Assembly (NCBI GenBank): GCA_963826165.1
Contig: CAWGWC010000003.1
Coordinates: 186,001-250,000, forward strand
Origin: JACVRW01 sp963826165
Lineage (GTDB): Bacteria; Actinomycetota; Thermoleophilia; Solirubrobacterales; Thermoleophilaceae
Direction of reading: 5' to 3'
DNA: 64,000 bases
The notes under the pieces were generated by a model. It saw nothing but the letters and a program-made list of their open reading frames with translations, was not told the DNA's origin and made no database searches. Of this stretch, positions 7,622 to 16,214 are shown piece after piece. Position numbers and translations under genes: made by a program. Within the stretch, counting starts at the first letter, position 1. Each line of letters starts with the position of its first letter.

Positions 7622-8764
7622 ATGCTTTCGACCACCGACGTCGTGGAACTCACCTCAGCTCTCGTGGCCATCGACTCGGTCAACCCGGACCTCGTACCGG
7701 GCGGCGCGGGCGAGACGGAGATCGCGCGCCGCGTGGAGGAGTGGGGACGGGCCCAGGGCCTGGAGACCGAGCTGCTGGAAGACACGCCCGGACGCCCGAG
7801 CGTGCTGGTTCGCGCCCGGGGCGAGGGCGGCGGGCCGACGCTGCTGCTGTGCGGACACCTCGACACGGTCAACGTCGACGGGATGACCGACCCTCACCGT
7901 CCGAGGATCGACGGTGACCGGCTCCACGGCCGGGGGGCGTACGACATGAAGGCAGGCGTGGCCGCCGCCCTGCTGGCCTGCCGGGAGGCCGCCGGGCTGG
8001 GCCTGGCCGGCGACGTGGTGGTGGCCGCCGTGGCCGACGAAGAGCACGCCAGCCTCGGTGTGCAGGAGGCGTTGCGGGCCGTGAACGCCGATGCCGCGGT
8101 GGTGACCGAGCCCACGGCGCTTGAACCGACCGTGGCCCACAAGGGCTTCGTGTGGGCGCAGATGGAGGTGAGCGGCCGGGCGGCTCATGGCTCACGGCCC
8201 GATGAGGGCATCGACGCGATCGTCAAGAGCGGGCCGGTGCTCTCCGCGCTGGGCGAGCTCGACCACGAGCTGTCCGGCAAGGCCCACCCGATGGTGGGGC
8301 GAGGCTCGGTCCACGCCTCGCTGATCGAGGGCGGCGCCGAGCTGTCGAGCTACCCCGCTCAGTGCGTGATCGGGCTCGAGCGGCGCACCGTGCCGGGCGA
8401 GACGGCGGCGGTCGTGGAGGCGGAGCTCGAGGCGCTGCTCGACCGCTGCCGCGCCGCCGACCCCGAGCTGCAGGCTGTGCGGCGGACCCTGCTCGTGCGC
8501 GAGCCGTTCGAGGTGGACTCCGGCGAGGCGGTGGTGCGCGCGGTGCGCGACGCTCTCGGCGTGGTCACCGGCGTCCCCGCTCCCGAGCCCACCGGCGCGA
8601 GCTACTGGGCGGACTCGGCCTTCATCGCGGCGGCGGGCATCCCCACCGTGGTCTTCGGCCCGGGCGGCGAGGGAGCGCACGCGGTGGAGGAGTGGGTGAG
8701 CATCCCCGACACCGAGGTGGTGGCGCGCGTCCTGGTGGCGGTGGCGGAGCGGCTGTGCCGGTGA
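7622..8764 (+). CDS. M20 family metallo-deacylase/peptidase (ArgE/DapE-like)
   Basis: A 380-residue zinc hydrolase that would remove an acyl or peptide group from an amino-acid-like substrate. Visible motifs: LLCGHLDTV (first zinc His and adjoining Asp), GRGAYDMKAG (bridging Asp), ADEEHAS (general-base Glu plus zinc Glu), then the dimerisation domain beginning near AHKGFVWAQMEVSGRAAHGSRP. ATG 7622 is the natural start directly before the conserved N-terminus. The stop overlaps the GTG of the next gene (GTGA), so it is co-translated with a PLP ammonia-lyase, suggesting a joint amino-acid breakdown step. Exact substrate unknown. Confidence 0.9.
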   Translation: MLSTTDVVELTSALVAIDSVNPDLVPGGAGETEIARRVEEWGRAQGLETELLEDTPGRPSVLVRARGEGGGPTLLLCGHLDTVNVDGMTDPHRPRIDGDRLHGRGAYDMKAGVAAALLACREAAGLGLAGDVVVAAVADEEHASLGVQEALRAVNADAAVVTEPTALEPTVAHKGFVWAQMEVSGRAAHGSRPDEGIDAIVKSGPVLSALGELDHELSGKAHPMVGRGSVHASLIEGGAELSSYPAQCVIGLERRTVPGETAAVVEAELEALLDRCRAADPELQAVRRTLLVREPFEVDSGEAVVRAVRDALGVVTGVPAPEPTGASYWADSAFIAAAGIPTVVFGPGGEGAHAVEEWVSIPDTEVVARVLVAVAERLCR

Positions 8765-9777
8765 GGGCCGTGGTCAACCCGGGACTCGACCTCGGAGCGG
8801 TGCCCGCCCCGGACCCCGGAGCCGCCGCCTTCCACGCCGGCCTGCCCGGCTATCGGCCGACACCGGTGCACCGGCTGGCCGAGCCGGCGGCCAAGCTCGG
8901 CCTCGCCTCGGTGGCCCTGAAGGACGAGTCCGACCGGCTCGGGCTGCCCGCCTTCAAGGTGCTCGGCGCGTCGTGGGCGGTGGAGCGCACGCTGCGCGAG
9001 CGCCCCGAGGTGGAGCTGCTGGTGGCGGCGAGCGCGGGCAATCACGGGCGCGCCGTGGCTCACGTGGCCGCGCAGCGGGGTCTCGCGTGCCGGGTCTACC
9101 TGCCGGCTCGCTCGCTGGCGGCCCGCCGGGAGGCCATCGCCGGGGAGGGCGCCGACGTGATCGTGGTGGACGGCAGCTACGAGGACGCCGTGACTGCCGC
9201 GGCTCACGACGGCTCTCGTGCCGGCGTGGCCGAGATCGCCGACGTGGGCGACTCGGGGCCCGCGCGCTGGGTGATCGACGGCTACCAGACGCTCTTCTCG
9301 GAGGCGGCGGAGCAGGAGGCGTTCGACGTCATCGTCGTGCCCGTCGGGGTGGGCTCGCTCGCCGCGGCGGCCGCACGCTTCGGCGCGAGCGCCGGGGTGC
9401 CCGTCGTGGGCGTGGAGCCGGAGACGGCGAGCTGCCTGGGCGCGTCACTCGCGGCCGGGCGCCCCACTCCGGTGGCGACCCCGGGAACCACCATGGCGGG
9501 CCTCGACTGCGCCGAGGTCTCCACGGGCGCGTGGCCCTCACTGCGGAGGGGCATCCACGGAACGATCGCCGTGACCGACCGAGAGGCTGAGTCGGCCGTG
9601 CGGGCGCTCGCCTCCGCCGGGCTGGCGATCGGTCACAGCGGCGCCGCAACCGTGGCCGCCCTCAGCGCCCTCGCGACCGAGGAGAGCTGCGCGGAGCTGC
9701 GCGATGCGGTCGGCCTGGGAGCCGGCAGCCGGGTGCTCGTCGTGGCCACGGAGGGACGCACCGACCTGGCTCCCTGA
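8761..9777 (+). CDS. PLP-dependent ammonia-lyase, diaminopropionate ammonia-lyase-like
   Basis: A 338-residue fold-type II PLP enzyme. Lys66 in GLPAFKVLGASWAV is the Schiff-base lysine, SAGNHGRAVA at about 91-100 binds the PLP phosphate-side/carboxylate, and VVPVGVGSLAAA near 205 is the glycine-rich loop. The opening NPGLDLGAVPAPDPGAAAFH and the FKVLG context resemble diaminopropionate ammonia-lyases rather than threonine synthase. The GTG start overlaps the TGA of the M20 gene, so the two proteins likely act together on an N-acylated or peptidyl amino acid followed by deamination. Family placement is by motif; the true substrate could differ. Confidence 0.85.
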   Translation: MRAVVNPGLDLGAVPAPDPGAAAFHAGLPGYRPTPVHRLAEPAAKLGLASVALKDESDRLGLPAFKVLGASWAVERTLRERPEVELLVAASAGNHGRAVAHVAAQRGLACRVYLPARSLAARREAIAGEGADVIVVDGSYEDAVTAAAHDGSRAGVAEIADVGDSGPARWVIDGYQTLFSEAAEQEAFDVIVVPVGVGSLAAAAARFGASAGVPVVGVEPETASCLGASLAAGRPTPVATPGTTMAGLDCAEVSTGAWPSLRRGIHGTIAVTDREAESAVRALASAGLAIGHSGAATVAALSALATEESCAELRDAVGLGAGSRVLVVATEGRTDLAP

Positions 9778-9794
9778 GGCGTACCATCGACGCC

Positions 9795-11174
9795 GTGCCG
9801 GAGCCGGGATCCCAGAACGGACCGCGGGGCCACCGCGAGCGGGTGGTGATGGTGGGCGGCGGCTTCGGTGGCCTGGAGGTCGTGGAAGCGCTGAGCCGGG
9901 AGGACGTGGAGATCACGCTGATCGACCGCCGCAACTTCCACCTGTTTCAGCCGCTCACCTATCAGGTGGCCACCGGCGCGCTCACAACGGGCGAGGTGGC
10001 CTATCCGTTGCGCGCGATCTTCAAGCGAAGGCCCAACGTCCGCGTGCTGCTCGCCGACGTCACAGGCTTCGATCTCGAGCGACGCGTCGTGCGGCTCGAG
10101 CCCGAGGTGGCCGAGGCGCCCGAGCGGGAGCTGCCCTACGACACGCTCGTGGTGGCCGGGGGCTCGAGCTACTCGTACTTCGGCCACGAGGAATGGAAGC
10201 CGTTCGCCCCCGAGGTCAAGTCGCTCGAGAGCGCGCTGGGAGTCCGCCGGCGCATCCTGGGCGCCTTCGAGGCCGCCGAGCTCGAGGACGATCCGGCTGT
10301 GCGCCGTGCCTGGCTGACCTTCGTGGTGGTGGGCGCCGGCCCCACCGGCGTCGAGATGGCCGGCCAGATCGGGGAGATGGCGCAGGACACCCTCTCCCAG
10401 GGGTTCGAGACGGTCAGCCCGAGCGAGGAGCAGGTGCTGCTCGTGGAGATGGCCGACCGGGTCCTCACGAGCTTTCCCGAGTCCCTCTCGGCCAAGGCGG
10501 ATCGCGCTCTGCGCGAGCTGGGGGTGACGCCGCTCGTGGGCCATTCGGTGGTGGACATGGACGCCGAGGGAGTCACGGTCGAGAACCCCGACAAGACGCG
10601 CGAGCAGATACCCGCCCGCACGATCATCTGGGCCGCGGGCGTGAAGGCGTCGGCGCTCGCCGCCCGGCTGGCCGACGAGAGCGGGGCCGATCTGGACAAG
10701 GCCGGGCGGGTCACCGTGGAGCCCGACCTGAGCATCCCGGGTCACCCCGAGGTTCTCGCATTGGGCGACATGGTCAGTGTCCGCGGCGAGGACGGTGAGC
10801 CGGTCGTCTATCCGGGCGTAGCCCCGGTGGCCATGCAACAGGGCCGCCACGCCGCCCGCGTGGTCCGGGCCCGGCTGGCCGGTGAGCCGTCGAGACCGTT
10901 CCACTATCGCGACAAGGGCAACCTGGCCACGATCGGGCGGGCGCGCGCGGTGGCCGACCTGCCCTTTCACATCCGTCTCAGCGGCACCCTGGCCTGGCTC
11001 TCCTGGCTGTTCGTGCACCTCTGGTACCTCGTGGGCTTCCAGAACCGGATCGTGGTCTTCATCCGCTGGGGCTTCAGCTTCTTCACCCGCGGGCGCGGGG
11101 CCCGGCTGATCACCGGCGGCGCCGAGATTCCGGCGGATGCCCAGCCGGCGCCCCACGAGGCGCCGGTGCGCTGA
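9795..11174 (+). CDS. ndh: Type II NADH dehydrogenase (NDH-2)
   Basis: A 459-residue membrane-associated flavoprotein that passes electrons from NADH to quinone without pumping protons. The FAD-binding motif VVMVGGGFGGLEV lies at about 17-29, IDRRNFHLFQPLTYQVATG follows (typical NDH-2), the NADH-binding motif VVVGAGPTGVEMAG at about 175, and ALGDMVSV plus PVAMQQGRHAA near the C-terminus. The end is an amphipathic/hydrophobic anchor (GTLAWLSWLFVHLWYLVGF). The GTG start is 17 bases after the lyase gene. The 3' end overlaps the convergent antiporter gene by 65 bases. Confidence 0.95.
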   Translation: MPEPGSQNGPRGHRERVVMVGGGFGGLEVVEALSREDVEITLIDRRNFHLFQPLTYQVATGALTTGEVAYPLRAIFKRRPNVRVLLADVTGFDLERRVVRLEPEVAEAPERELPYDTLVVAGGSSYSYFGHEEWKPFAPEVKSLESALGVRRRILGAFEAAELEDDPAVRRAWLTFVVVGAGPTGVEMAGQIGEMAQDTLSQGFETVSPSEEQVLLVEMADRVLTSFPESLSAKADRALRELGVTPLVGHSVVDMDAEGVTVENPDKTREQIPARTIIWAAGVKASALAARLADESGADLDKAGRVTVEPDLSIPGHPEVLALGDMVSVRGEDGEPVVYPGVAPVAMQQGRHAARVVRARLAGEPSRPFHYRDKGNLATIGRARAVADLPFHIRLSGTLAWLSWLFVHLWYLVGFQNRIVVFIRWGFSFFTRGRGARLITGGAEIPADAQPAPHEAPVR

Positions 11175-12501
11175 GGCCGCGGCGATGCTCACGAAGCGCG
11201 CGTTCCTGGGCGGCGCCCATCCGGCGGCTCAGGGGGGTTGCGGTAAGGCCGTGAACCACGATCGAGACCACGATGCACGCCAGAGTCGTCCAGACGATGA
11301 TCTCGGTCTCCTCCGTGGACAGCACGCCTGCGGCGACCGCCACGGAGACGTAGTAGAGCGAACCGATCCCCCGCACCCCGAACCAGGCCACGAAACCACG
11401 CTCGGCCGCAGGCAGGCCGGATCCGACGAGCGAGGCCGCAACCGCGAGTGGCCGAATCAGCAGCAGCAGCACCGGCACGAGTAGCCAGCCCTCGATACCC
11501 GGAGCGGTCAGGGCCGTGGTCCCGAGCATGCTGCCGATTAGCAGGATCACCGCCAGCTCTCCGAACTTCTCCACCGTTTCGGCCCCGTCGTGTACGCGCC
11601 GGTTGTACTCGTGTCCGTGCTCGTAGTGGCGAAAGCCGACACCGCCCGCGAAAGCCGCGAGAAAGCCGTAGGCGCCGGCGATCTCCGCCGCGCCGTAGAC
11701 CAGCAGTACGGCCGGAATGGCCATCCATGGGTCGAGCTGCGGCTCGAGCAGGTCGCGCTCACGCAGCTTGACCGCCACCGCGCCCAAGACGTAACCGCCG
11801 GCGGCGCCGATCGCGACGCCCACCCCCACCGCGTAGAGGACATCGGCCACGAGCCAGCTGCCCAGCCAGTCGCTTCCGCCCTTCTCGGCCAGAAACAGGC
11901 CAAGAAAGAGGAAGGGAAAGGCGAGCCCGTCGTTGAGGCCGGCCTCTCCGGTCAGCGAGAAGTTGGGCTCGCGTTCGTCCTCGTCGCCCGGCGGGCCGAC
12001 CCCGACATCGCCGGCCAGCACCGGGTCGGTCGGCGCCAAGGTGGCTCCCAGCACCAGCGCCGCGCCCAGCGACAGACCCATGACAGTGCTGCCGAAGAGT
12101 GCGACCGCCGCAATGGTCAGCGGCATCGCGATCACGAGCAGCCGTCCCACGCCGGACCACGAACGCCAGGTGAGGGGACGGTCGAGCTTGAGGCCGGTGG
12201 CGAAGAGGGCGATCACGACAGCCAGCTCGCTCACCCGCTCGAGCAGCTCGGCGTCGGAGATCGGATTGAGCCAGCGGACGCCCAGCAACTGGATCACGAC
12301 CGCGCTCCCCACGCCCAGCCCGAGGTAGATCAGACTGGCCGAGAACGCGCGCTCGTGCTGATGCGACAGAGCGCCTATGGCCGCCAGTACCGCAGCGCCG
12401 CAGAACAGCAGGCCGATCGCGTACGGATCGGCAAACGAAAAACCCTTCTCAGCGGCGACGAGCACGCTCCCCGCGTCGCCTCCTGGCGCGCTGAAGATCA
12501 C
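11110..12501 (-). CDS. Cation:proton antiporter (Na+/H+ exchanger family)
   Basis: A 463-residue polytopic membrane protein with about 12 helices. The LAPTDPVLAGDVGVG segment and the EAGLNDGLAFPFLFLG segment are hallmarks of CPA1 Na+/H+ exchangers, the DP and ND acidic residues being the cation-translocating site; WFGVRGIGSLYYVSVAV is the conserved arginine-containing helix. It would exchange Na+ (or K+) for H+ across the membrane. The C-terminal tail after the last helix is short, basic and Pro-rich. The last 65 bases lie antisense to the end of the NDH-2 gene. Confidence 0.92.
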   Translation of the reverse strand: MIFSAPGGDAGSVLVAAEKGFSFADPYAIGLLFCGAAVLAAIGALSHQHERAFSASLIYLGLGVGSAVVIQLLGVRWLNPISDAELLERVSELAVVIALFATGLKLDRPLTWRSWSGVGRLLVIAMPLTIAAVALFGSTVMGLSLGAALVLGATLAPTDPVLAGDVGVGPPGDEDEREPNFSLTGEAGLNDGLAFPFLFLGLFLAEKGGSDWLGSWLVADVLYAVGVGVAIGAAGGYVLGAVAVKLRERDLLEPQLDPWMAIPAVLLVYGAAEIAGAYGFLAAFAGGVGFRHYEHGHEYNRRVHDGAETVEKFGELAVILLIGSMLGTTALTAPGIEGWLLVPVLLLLIRPLAVAASLVGSGLPAAERGFVAWFGVRGIGSLYYVSVAVAAGVLSTEETEIIVWTTLACIVVSIVVHGLTATPLSRRMGAAQERALREHRRGLSAPAPRGAPAGHPPESRRRR

Positions 12502-13835
12502 TCCCCGCAGGCGGGCAGGGCGCCCACCGTGGGCACGGTCAGGTCCAGTGGCGGAGTCTCCGGAGCGCCGGGCGGCTCATAGGCCAAGGCCAGGGTCATC
12601 ACGAAGGGCCCTCGCGGCAGCGACCTGCCCTCGCAGAGGCTCGCCGGGCGCCCGAGCGCCCGGTTGCGGGCGACCCTCGTGCCGGTCTGGCCCTCCACCC
12701 AGCGGTAGGGGTCGCCGTTGCCGAGGATCATGGCTCTGTTGGCCAGCAGCTCGGTTCCCCGCACCGGCCGGGAGAGGGCGCTCGTTCGGTAGGGCGTGCC
12801 GATGACCACGGCGTGGTGGGTCGCGTCGCCGGCCTCGAAGCGGTTCCGGGCCACCCTCGTGTCGTCGTCCTCGACTCGCACGCCGTACACCACGTCCGTG
12901 AAGCGGTTCGCGACGACCGCGTTGCCGGCGGCCCGGTCCAGGGTGATCCAAGTCAGCCCCTGCTTGACGTACGGAGGGTCGCTGCAGTCCATGGGAAAGG
13001 TGCTTTCAGCCATGCGAGAACCCACCCAGACGCCGTTTACCGCGCCGTCGAGGTGATTGCGGGCGATCCGGTTGCCGGTCGCGCCGTAACGGCGCTCGAA
13101 CCAGCGCTCCGGGCGGCTGTTCACGTACTCGCCGCAGTTGGTGTAGAGGTAGATCCCACCGGCCGCGTTGCCGCTCAGCCGGTTGCCGACGATCCGGTTG
13201 CGCCGGGAGCCGTCGACCGAGATGCCCTCGCGCCCGGTGCCCCAGTAGCGGAACCGAGCGCCTCCCACCGTGAACAGTCCCCCCTGCGGACCGTTCTCGC
13301 GAGAGCCGTTGTCGCGAATGTCGTTGTGGGCCACGAGGTTGTCCGTCGAGCCGGCCTCGAGATAGATGCCACTGCTGCCTGCGCCCGTGACGCTCGAACG
13401 ACGAATGGCCACGTGTGACACGTAGCCGTCCACGAAGATCCCCACTCCCCTGGAGCCGGAGACCCGTGTGCGCTCGATCGCCACGTTTTGGATGCCATGC
13501 TCGTACTCGCGCCCCGCCGCCAGCTGACGAAAGCCGTCGCGGGTGATGCGGATGCTGTTGAGAAACCCGCGCACGACGCAGTTGCGGATCGTGATCTGCG
13601 ACAGGTCGGCATCGACCGGCGCGTGGACGAGGATCCCCACGCCGTCGCGGCCGCTGCCGTCGATGAGCGCCCCTCGGCAGTCGAGCGTCACTCTTGAGGC
13701 GGTGACGTCGAAGCCTCCCGTGTAGACGCAGAAGGGGTCGAGCCGCGCGCTCGTCTCCAGGGTCGTGCGCTCCGCGGACGCCGAACACGGAATCTCCGCA
13801 GCGGCGCCCTGCGAGGGGCTTGGCAGCACCAGCAT
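12498..13835 (-). CDS. Secreted right-handed beta-helix repeat protein
   Basis: A 445-residue protein built of parallel beta-helix (PbH1/NosD-like) rungs: repeated patterns such as VAIERTRVSGSRGVGIFV, SGIYLEAGSTDNLVAHNDI, RNRIVGNRLSGNAAGGIYL and GNAVVANRFTDVVYGV. This solenoid is used by polysaccharide-binding or -cleaving proteins, but catalytic residues are not evident. The called start gives only a short hydrophobic stretch (MLVLPSPSQGAAA); a more convincing signal peptide is made if translation begins a few codons upstream at a non-standard codon, so the start is uncertain. Several cysteines fit an extracellular location. The 3' end overlaps the antiporter start by four bases. Confidence 0.82.
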   Translation of the reverse strand: MLVLPSPSQGAAAEIPCSASAERTTLETSARLDPFCVYTGGFDVTASRVTLDCRGALIDGSGRDGVGILVHAPVDADLSQITIRNCVVRGFLNSIRITRDGFRQLAAGREYEHGIQNVAIERTRVSGSRGVGIFVDGYVSHVAIRRSSVTGAGSSGIYLEAGSTDNLVAHNDIRDNGSRENGPQGGLFTVGGARFRYWGTGREGISVDGSRRNRIVGNRLSGNAAGGIYLYTNCGEYVNSRPERWFERRYGATGNRIARNHLDGAVNGVWVGSRMAESTFPMDCSDPPYVKQGLTWITLDRAAGNAVVANRFTDVVYGVRVEDDDTRVARNRFEAGDATHHAVVIGTPYRTSALSRPVRGTELLANRAMILGNGDPYRWVEGQTGTRVARNRALGRPASLCEGRSLPRGPFVMTLALAYEPPGAPETPPLDLTVPTVGALPACGE

Positions 13836-13905
13836 CAGTATCGCCGCACATACGGCCCCAGCCCCTCCGGTGTGGCGCGACCTGACGATCGGACGAGGAT
13901 ATGTC

Positions 13906-14496
13906 CTACAACTCGCCCGCCTCGGTTCCCCGTAGCCTCAGCGTGAACTGCACCGCCGGGCCGATCAGCAGCGCGAACAGCAGCGAGCCGATCCCGACCG
14001 TGCCGCCCAGCAGCCAGCCGCCGGCGAGGGCCGAGCCCTCGATGGCGAAGCGGATCGAGCGAACCGAGCGTCCGGTGATCCGGCGCAGGCCCGTCATCAG
14101 GCCGTCGCGCGGACCCGGGCCGAGGCGCACGCCCAGGTACAGGGCGCTGCCGATCGCCACCAGCGCGATGCCGCCGAACACGAAGGCGATCCGGGCCGCC
14201 AGGGCGCTCGGTGCGCCCACCACGAGCAGGGTCGCGTCGAGGGCCAGCCCGACCACGATGGCGTTGGCGATGGTTCCGGTCCCCGGTTTCTGACGCAGCG
14301 GAAACCAGGCCAGCAGCACCAGCACCGACAGGGCGATGGTCGCCGCGCCCACGCTGATCCCGGTCTGCTCGCCCACGCCCTGCGCGAGCGCGGTCCAGGG
14401 CGAGCTGCCCAGCTCCGCCCGCACGATCAACGCCTCGCCGGCCCCGAAGATCACGAGGCCGGCGGCCAGCGTGCAGCAGCGTCGCCGGCGAGGCAC
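13906..14496 (-). CDS. YczE/YitT-like membrane protein
   Basis: A 196-residue protein with about five transmembrane helices. The FGAGEALIVRAELGSSPWTALAQGVGEQTGISVGAA segment, a Gly-rich helix followed by an LGxxPW turn, and WFPLRQKPGTGTIANAIVVGLALD match the YczE/YyaS/YitT family, whose members sit next to many kinds of genes and whose function is unsettled. It starts with a GTG after an Arg-rich stretch. The gene is downstream of the aldehyde dehydrogenase and its probable terminator, so it may have its own promoter. Confidence 0.82.
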   Translation of the reverse strand: MPRRRRCCTLAAGLVIFGAGEALIVRAELGSSPWTALAQGVGEQTGISVGAATIALSVLVLLAWFPLRQKPGTGTIANAIVVGLALDATLLVVGAPSALAARIAFVFGGIALVAIGSALYLGVRLGPGPRDGLMTGLRRITGRSVRSIRFAIEGSALAGGWLLGGTVGIGSLLFALLIGPAVQFTLRLRGTEAGEL

Positions 14497-14559
14497 GCCA
14501 GCGCGAGGCGGGCACCGGGGCGCTGGTGGGGGGTGCAGACACAGCGGCCGACACTACGA

Positions 14560-14586
14560 CGACGGGGCGCCGTCGGCGCCCCGTCG
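14560..14586 (-). terminator. Strong hairpin downstream of aldehyde dehydrogenase
   Basis: A perfect 12-bp inverted repeat (CGACGGGGCGCC and GGCGCCCCGTCG) with a three-base loop lies 25 bases after the stop of the aldehyde dehydrogenase and before the YczE gene. There is no T-run, which is usual for terminators in very GC-rich actinobacteria. The stem is seen directly; the terminator role is inferred. Confidence 0.6.
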
Positions 14587-14610
14587 CTCCCCCTGTGGAT
14601 CCGGGTGCAG

Positions 14611-16107
14611 CTACAGCTGGATGCACACCGCCTTGGTCTCGGTGTAGTTCTCGAGCGCCTCGGCGCCCATCTCCCGGCCCCAGCCCGACTCCTTGTAGCC
14701 GCCGAACGGCAGCGCGGCGTCGAACACGTTGTAACAGTTGACCCACACCGTGCCGGCGCGCAGATCGCGTGCCGTCCGGTGCGCCTTGGACAGGTCGTTG
14801 GTCCAGATCCCGGCGGCGAGACCGAACTTCGTCTCGTTGCCGACCCTGGGCACCTCGGAGAGATCGTCGAACGGCGTGACCGTGACCACCGGGCCGAAGA
14901 TCTCCTCGGCCTGAACCCTCATGTTCGGGTCGGTCTCGGTGAGGACGGTGGGCTCCACGAAGTAGCCCTTGCCCTCGATGGCCTTGCCTCCGGCGACCGC
15001 CTTCGCGCCCTCCTCGCGGCCCGAGTCCAGGAAGCCGCACACGCGGTCGTGCTGCTCCTGCGAGACGAGCGGACCCATCTCGGTCTGCGGGTCGAGCCCG
15101 GAGCCGACCTTGATCTTGCTGGCGTGCTCGGCCACACCCTCGACGACCTCGTCGAAGGACTCCTTCTCCACGAACAGCCGTGAGCCGGCCGCGCAGCACT
15201 GCCCGTGGTTGAAGAAGATCGAGTTGGCCGCTCCCGGAATCGCCGTCTCCATGTTGGCGTCCGAGTACACGACGTTGGGCGACTTGCCGCCCAGCTCGAG
15301 CGTGACCTTCTTCAGGTTGCCGGCCGCCGCCTGCACGATCATCTTGCCGACCTCGGTCGAGCCGGTGAAGGCCACCTTGTCCACGTCATCGTGGGCGGCC
15401 AGGGCCGCGCCGGCGGTCTCGCCGTAGCCCGTGACGATGTTGAGCACGCCCTCGGGCACGCCGGCCTCGAGGATCAGCTCGCCCAGCCGCAGAGCCGAGA
15501 GCGGCGTCTGCTCGGCGGGCTTGAGCACCACGGTGCAGCCGCAGGCCAGCGCCGGGCCCAGCTTCCAGGCCGCCATCAGCAGCGGGAAGTTCCACGGGAT
15601 GATCTGCCCGACGACCCCGACCGGCTCGCGCAGCGAGTATGCGTGCCACTCGGCGCCCGGCATGTAGGGCACGGACGGATGGATCGTCTCGCCGCCCATC
15701 TTGGTCGTCCAGCCCGAGTAGTAGTGGAAGTTGTCCGCGGCGAGGGGAATGTCAGCCGCGCGCGCGACCGCCATCGGCTTCCCGTTGTCGAGCGTCTCCA
15801 GCGCCGCGAGCTCGTCGCCGTGCTCGAGGATCAGGTCGCCGATGCGCGAGATCGCGCGACCGCGCTCGGACGGCGACATCTTGCGCCAAGGGCCGTCGTC
15901 GAACGCCGCGCGTGCCGTCTTGACGGCGCGGTCGATGTCCTCGGAGTCTCCCTCGGCGACGTTGGAGAGCACGTCACCCGTCGCCGGGTTGTGCACCTCG
16001 AAGGTCTTGCCGGAGGCGGAACTCACCCACTCGCCCCCGATGAGCATCGGGCGCTCACGCTCTACGAACTCACGTGCAGCAGGATCGATCTGTACCTCGG
16101 TAGCCAT
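14611..16107 (-). CDS. NAD(P)-dependent aldehyde dehydrogenase
   Basis: A 498-residue ALDH superfamily enzyme that oxidises an aldehyde to its acid. Key sites: IIPWNFPLLMAAWK (about 169-182, cofactor side), FTGSTEVGK (about 247-255), general base Glu271 in LELGGKSPNVV, and catalytic Cys305 in GQCCAAGSRLF. The ending GYKESGWGREMG and oligomerisation tail are standard; similarity is closest to betaine/acetaldehyde dehydrogenase-type proteins. A strong GGGAGGAG ribosome site stands about seven bases before the ATG. It is divergent from an AcoR-like regulator, which fits induction by an aldehyde or alcohol. Substrate not determined. Confidence 0.95.
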   Translation of the reverse strand: MATEVQIDPAAREFVERERPMLIGGEWVSSASGKTFEVHNPATGDVLSNVAEGDSEDIDRAVKTARAAFDDGPWRKMSPSERGRAISRIGDLILEHGDELAALETLDNGKPMAVARAADIPLAADNFHYYSGWTTKMGGETIHPSVPYMPGAEWHAYSLREPVGVVGQIIPWNFPLLMAAWKLGPALACGCTVVLKPAEQTPLSALRLGELILEAGVPEGVLNIVTGYGETAGAALAAHDDVDKVAFTGSTEVGKMIVQAAAGNLKKVTLELGGKSPNVVYSDANMETAIPGAANSIFFNHGQCCAAGSRLFVEKESFDEVVEGVAEHASKIKVGSGLDPQTEMGPLVSQEQHDRVCGFLDSGREEGAKAVAGGKAIEGKGYFVEPTVLTETDPNMRVQAEEIFGPVVTVTPFDDLSEVPRVGNETKFGLAAGIWTNDLSKAHRTARDLRAGTVWVNCYNVFDAALPFGGYKESGWGREMGAEALENYTETKAVCIQL

Positions 16108-16128
16108 ATGCGTCTCCTCCCAAAGTCA

Positions 16129-16148
16129 GCCGCGGAGCTATCCGCGGC
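16129..16148. promoter_or_regulatory. Inverted repeat in ALDH leader
   Basis: Perfect 8-bp arms GCCGCGGA and TCCGCGGC around a four-base centre lie just upstream of the ALDH ribosome site. It could be a protein-binding site or a hairpin in the leader RNA. The structure is plain; the role is inferred. Confidence 0.45.
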
Positions 16149-16178
16149 AACATGACTTCATTACGCTATTCCCGAGAC

Positions 16179-16197
16179 GTTGCAATCAGGTTGCAAC
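16179..16197. promoter_or_regulatory. GTTGCAA repeat pair upstream of AcoR-like regulator
   Basis: GTTGCAA (16179-16185) and GTTGCAAC (16190-16197) start 11 bases apart, about one DNA turn, and each has a TTGCAA core that is itself a palindrome. They lie between the divergent ALDH and regulator genes and overlap the upstream in-frame ATG at 16152, which argues for the later start at 16215. Likely binding site for the adjacent regulator. Confidence 0.45.
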
Positions 16198-16214
16198 GGG
16201 GTAGGGAGAAGAGG

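Noticed and set aside
16152..16214. Start of the AcoR-like regulator at ATG 16152
   Set aside because: It would place the coding sequence across the GTTGCAA repeats; ATG 16215 has a good GGGAGAAGAGG ribosome site and begins the conserved part.
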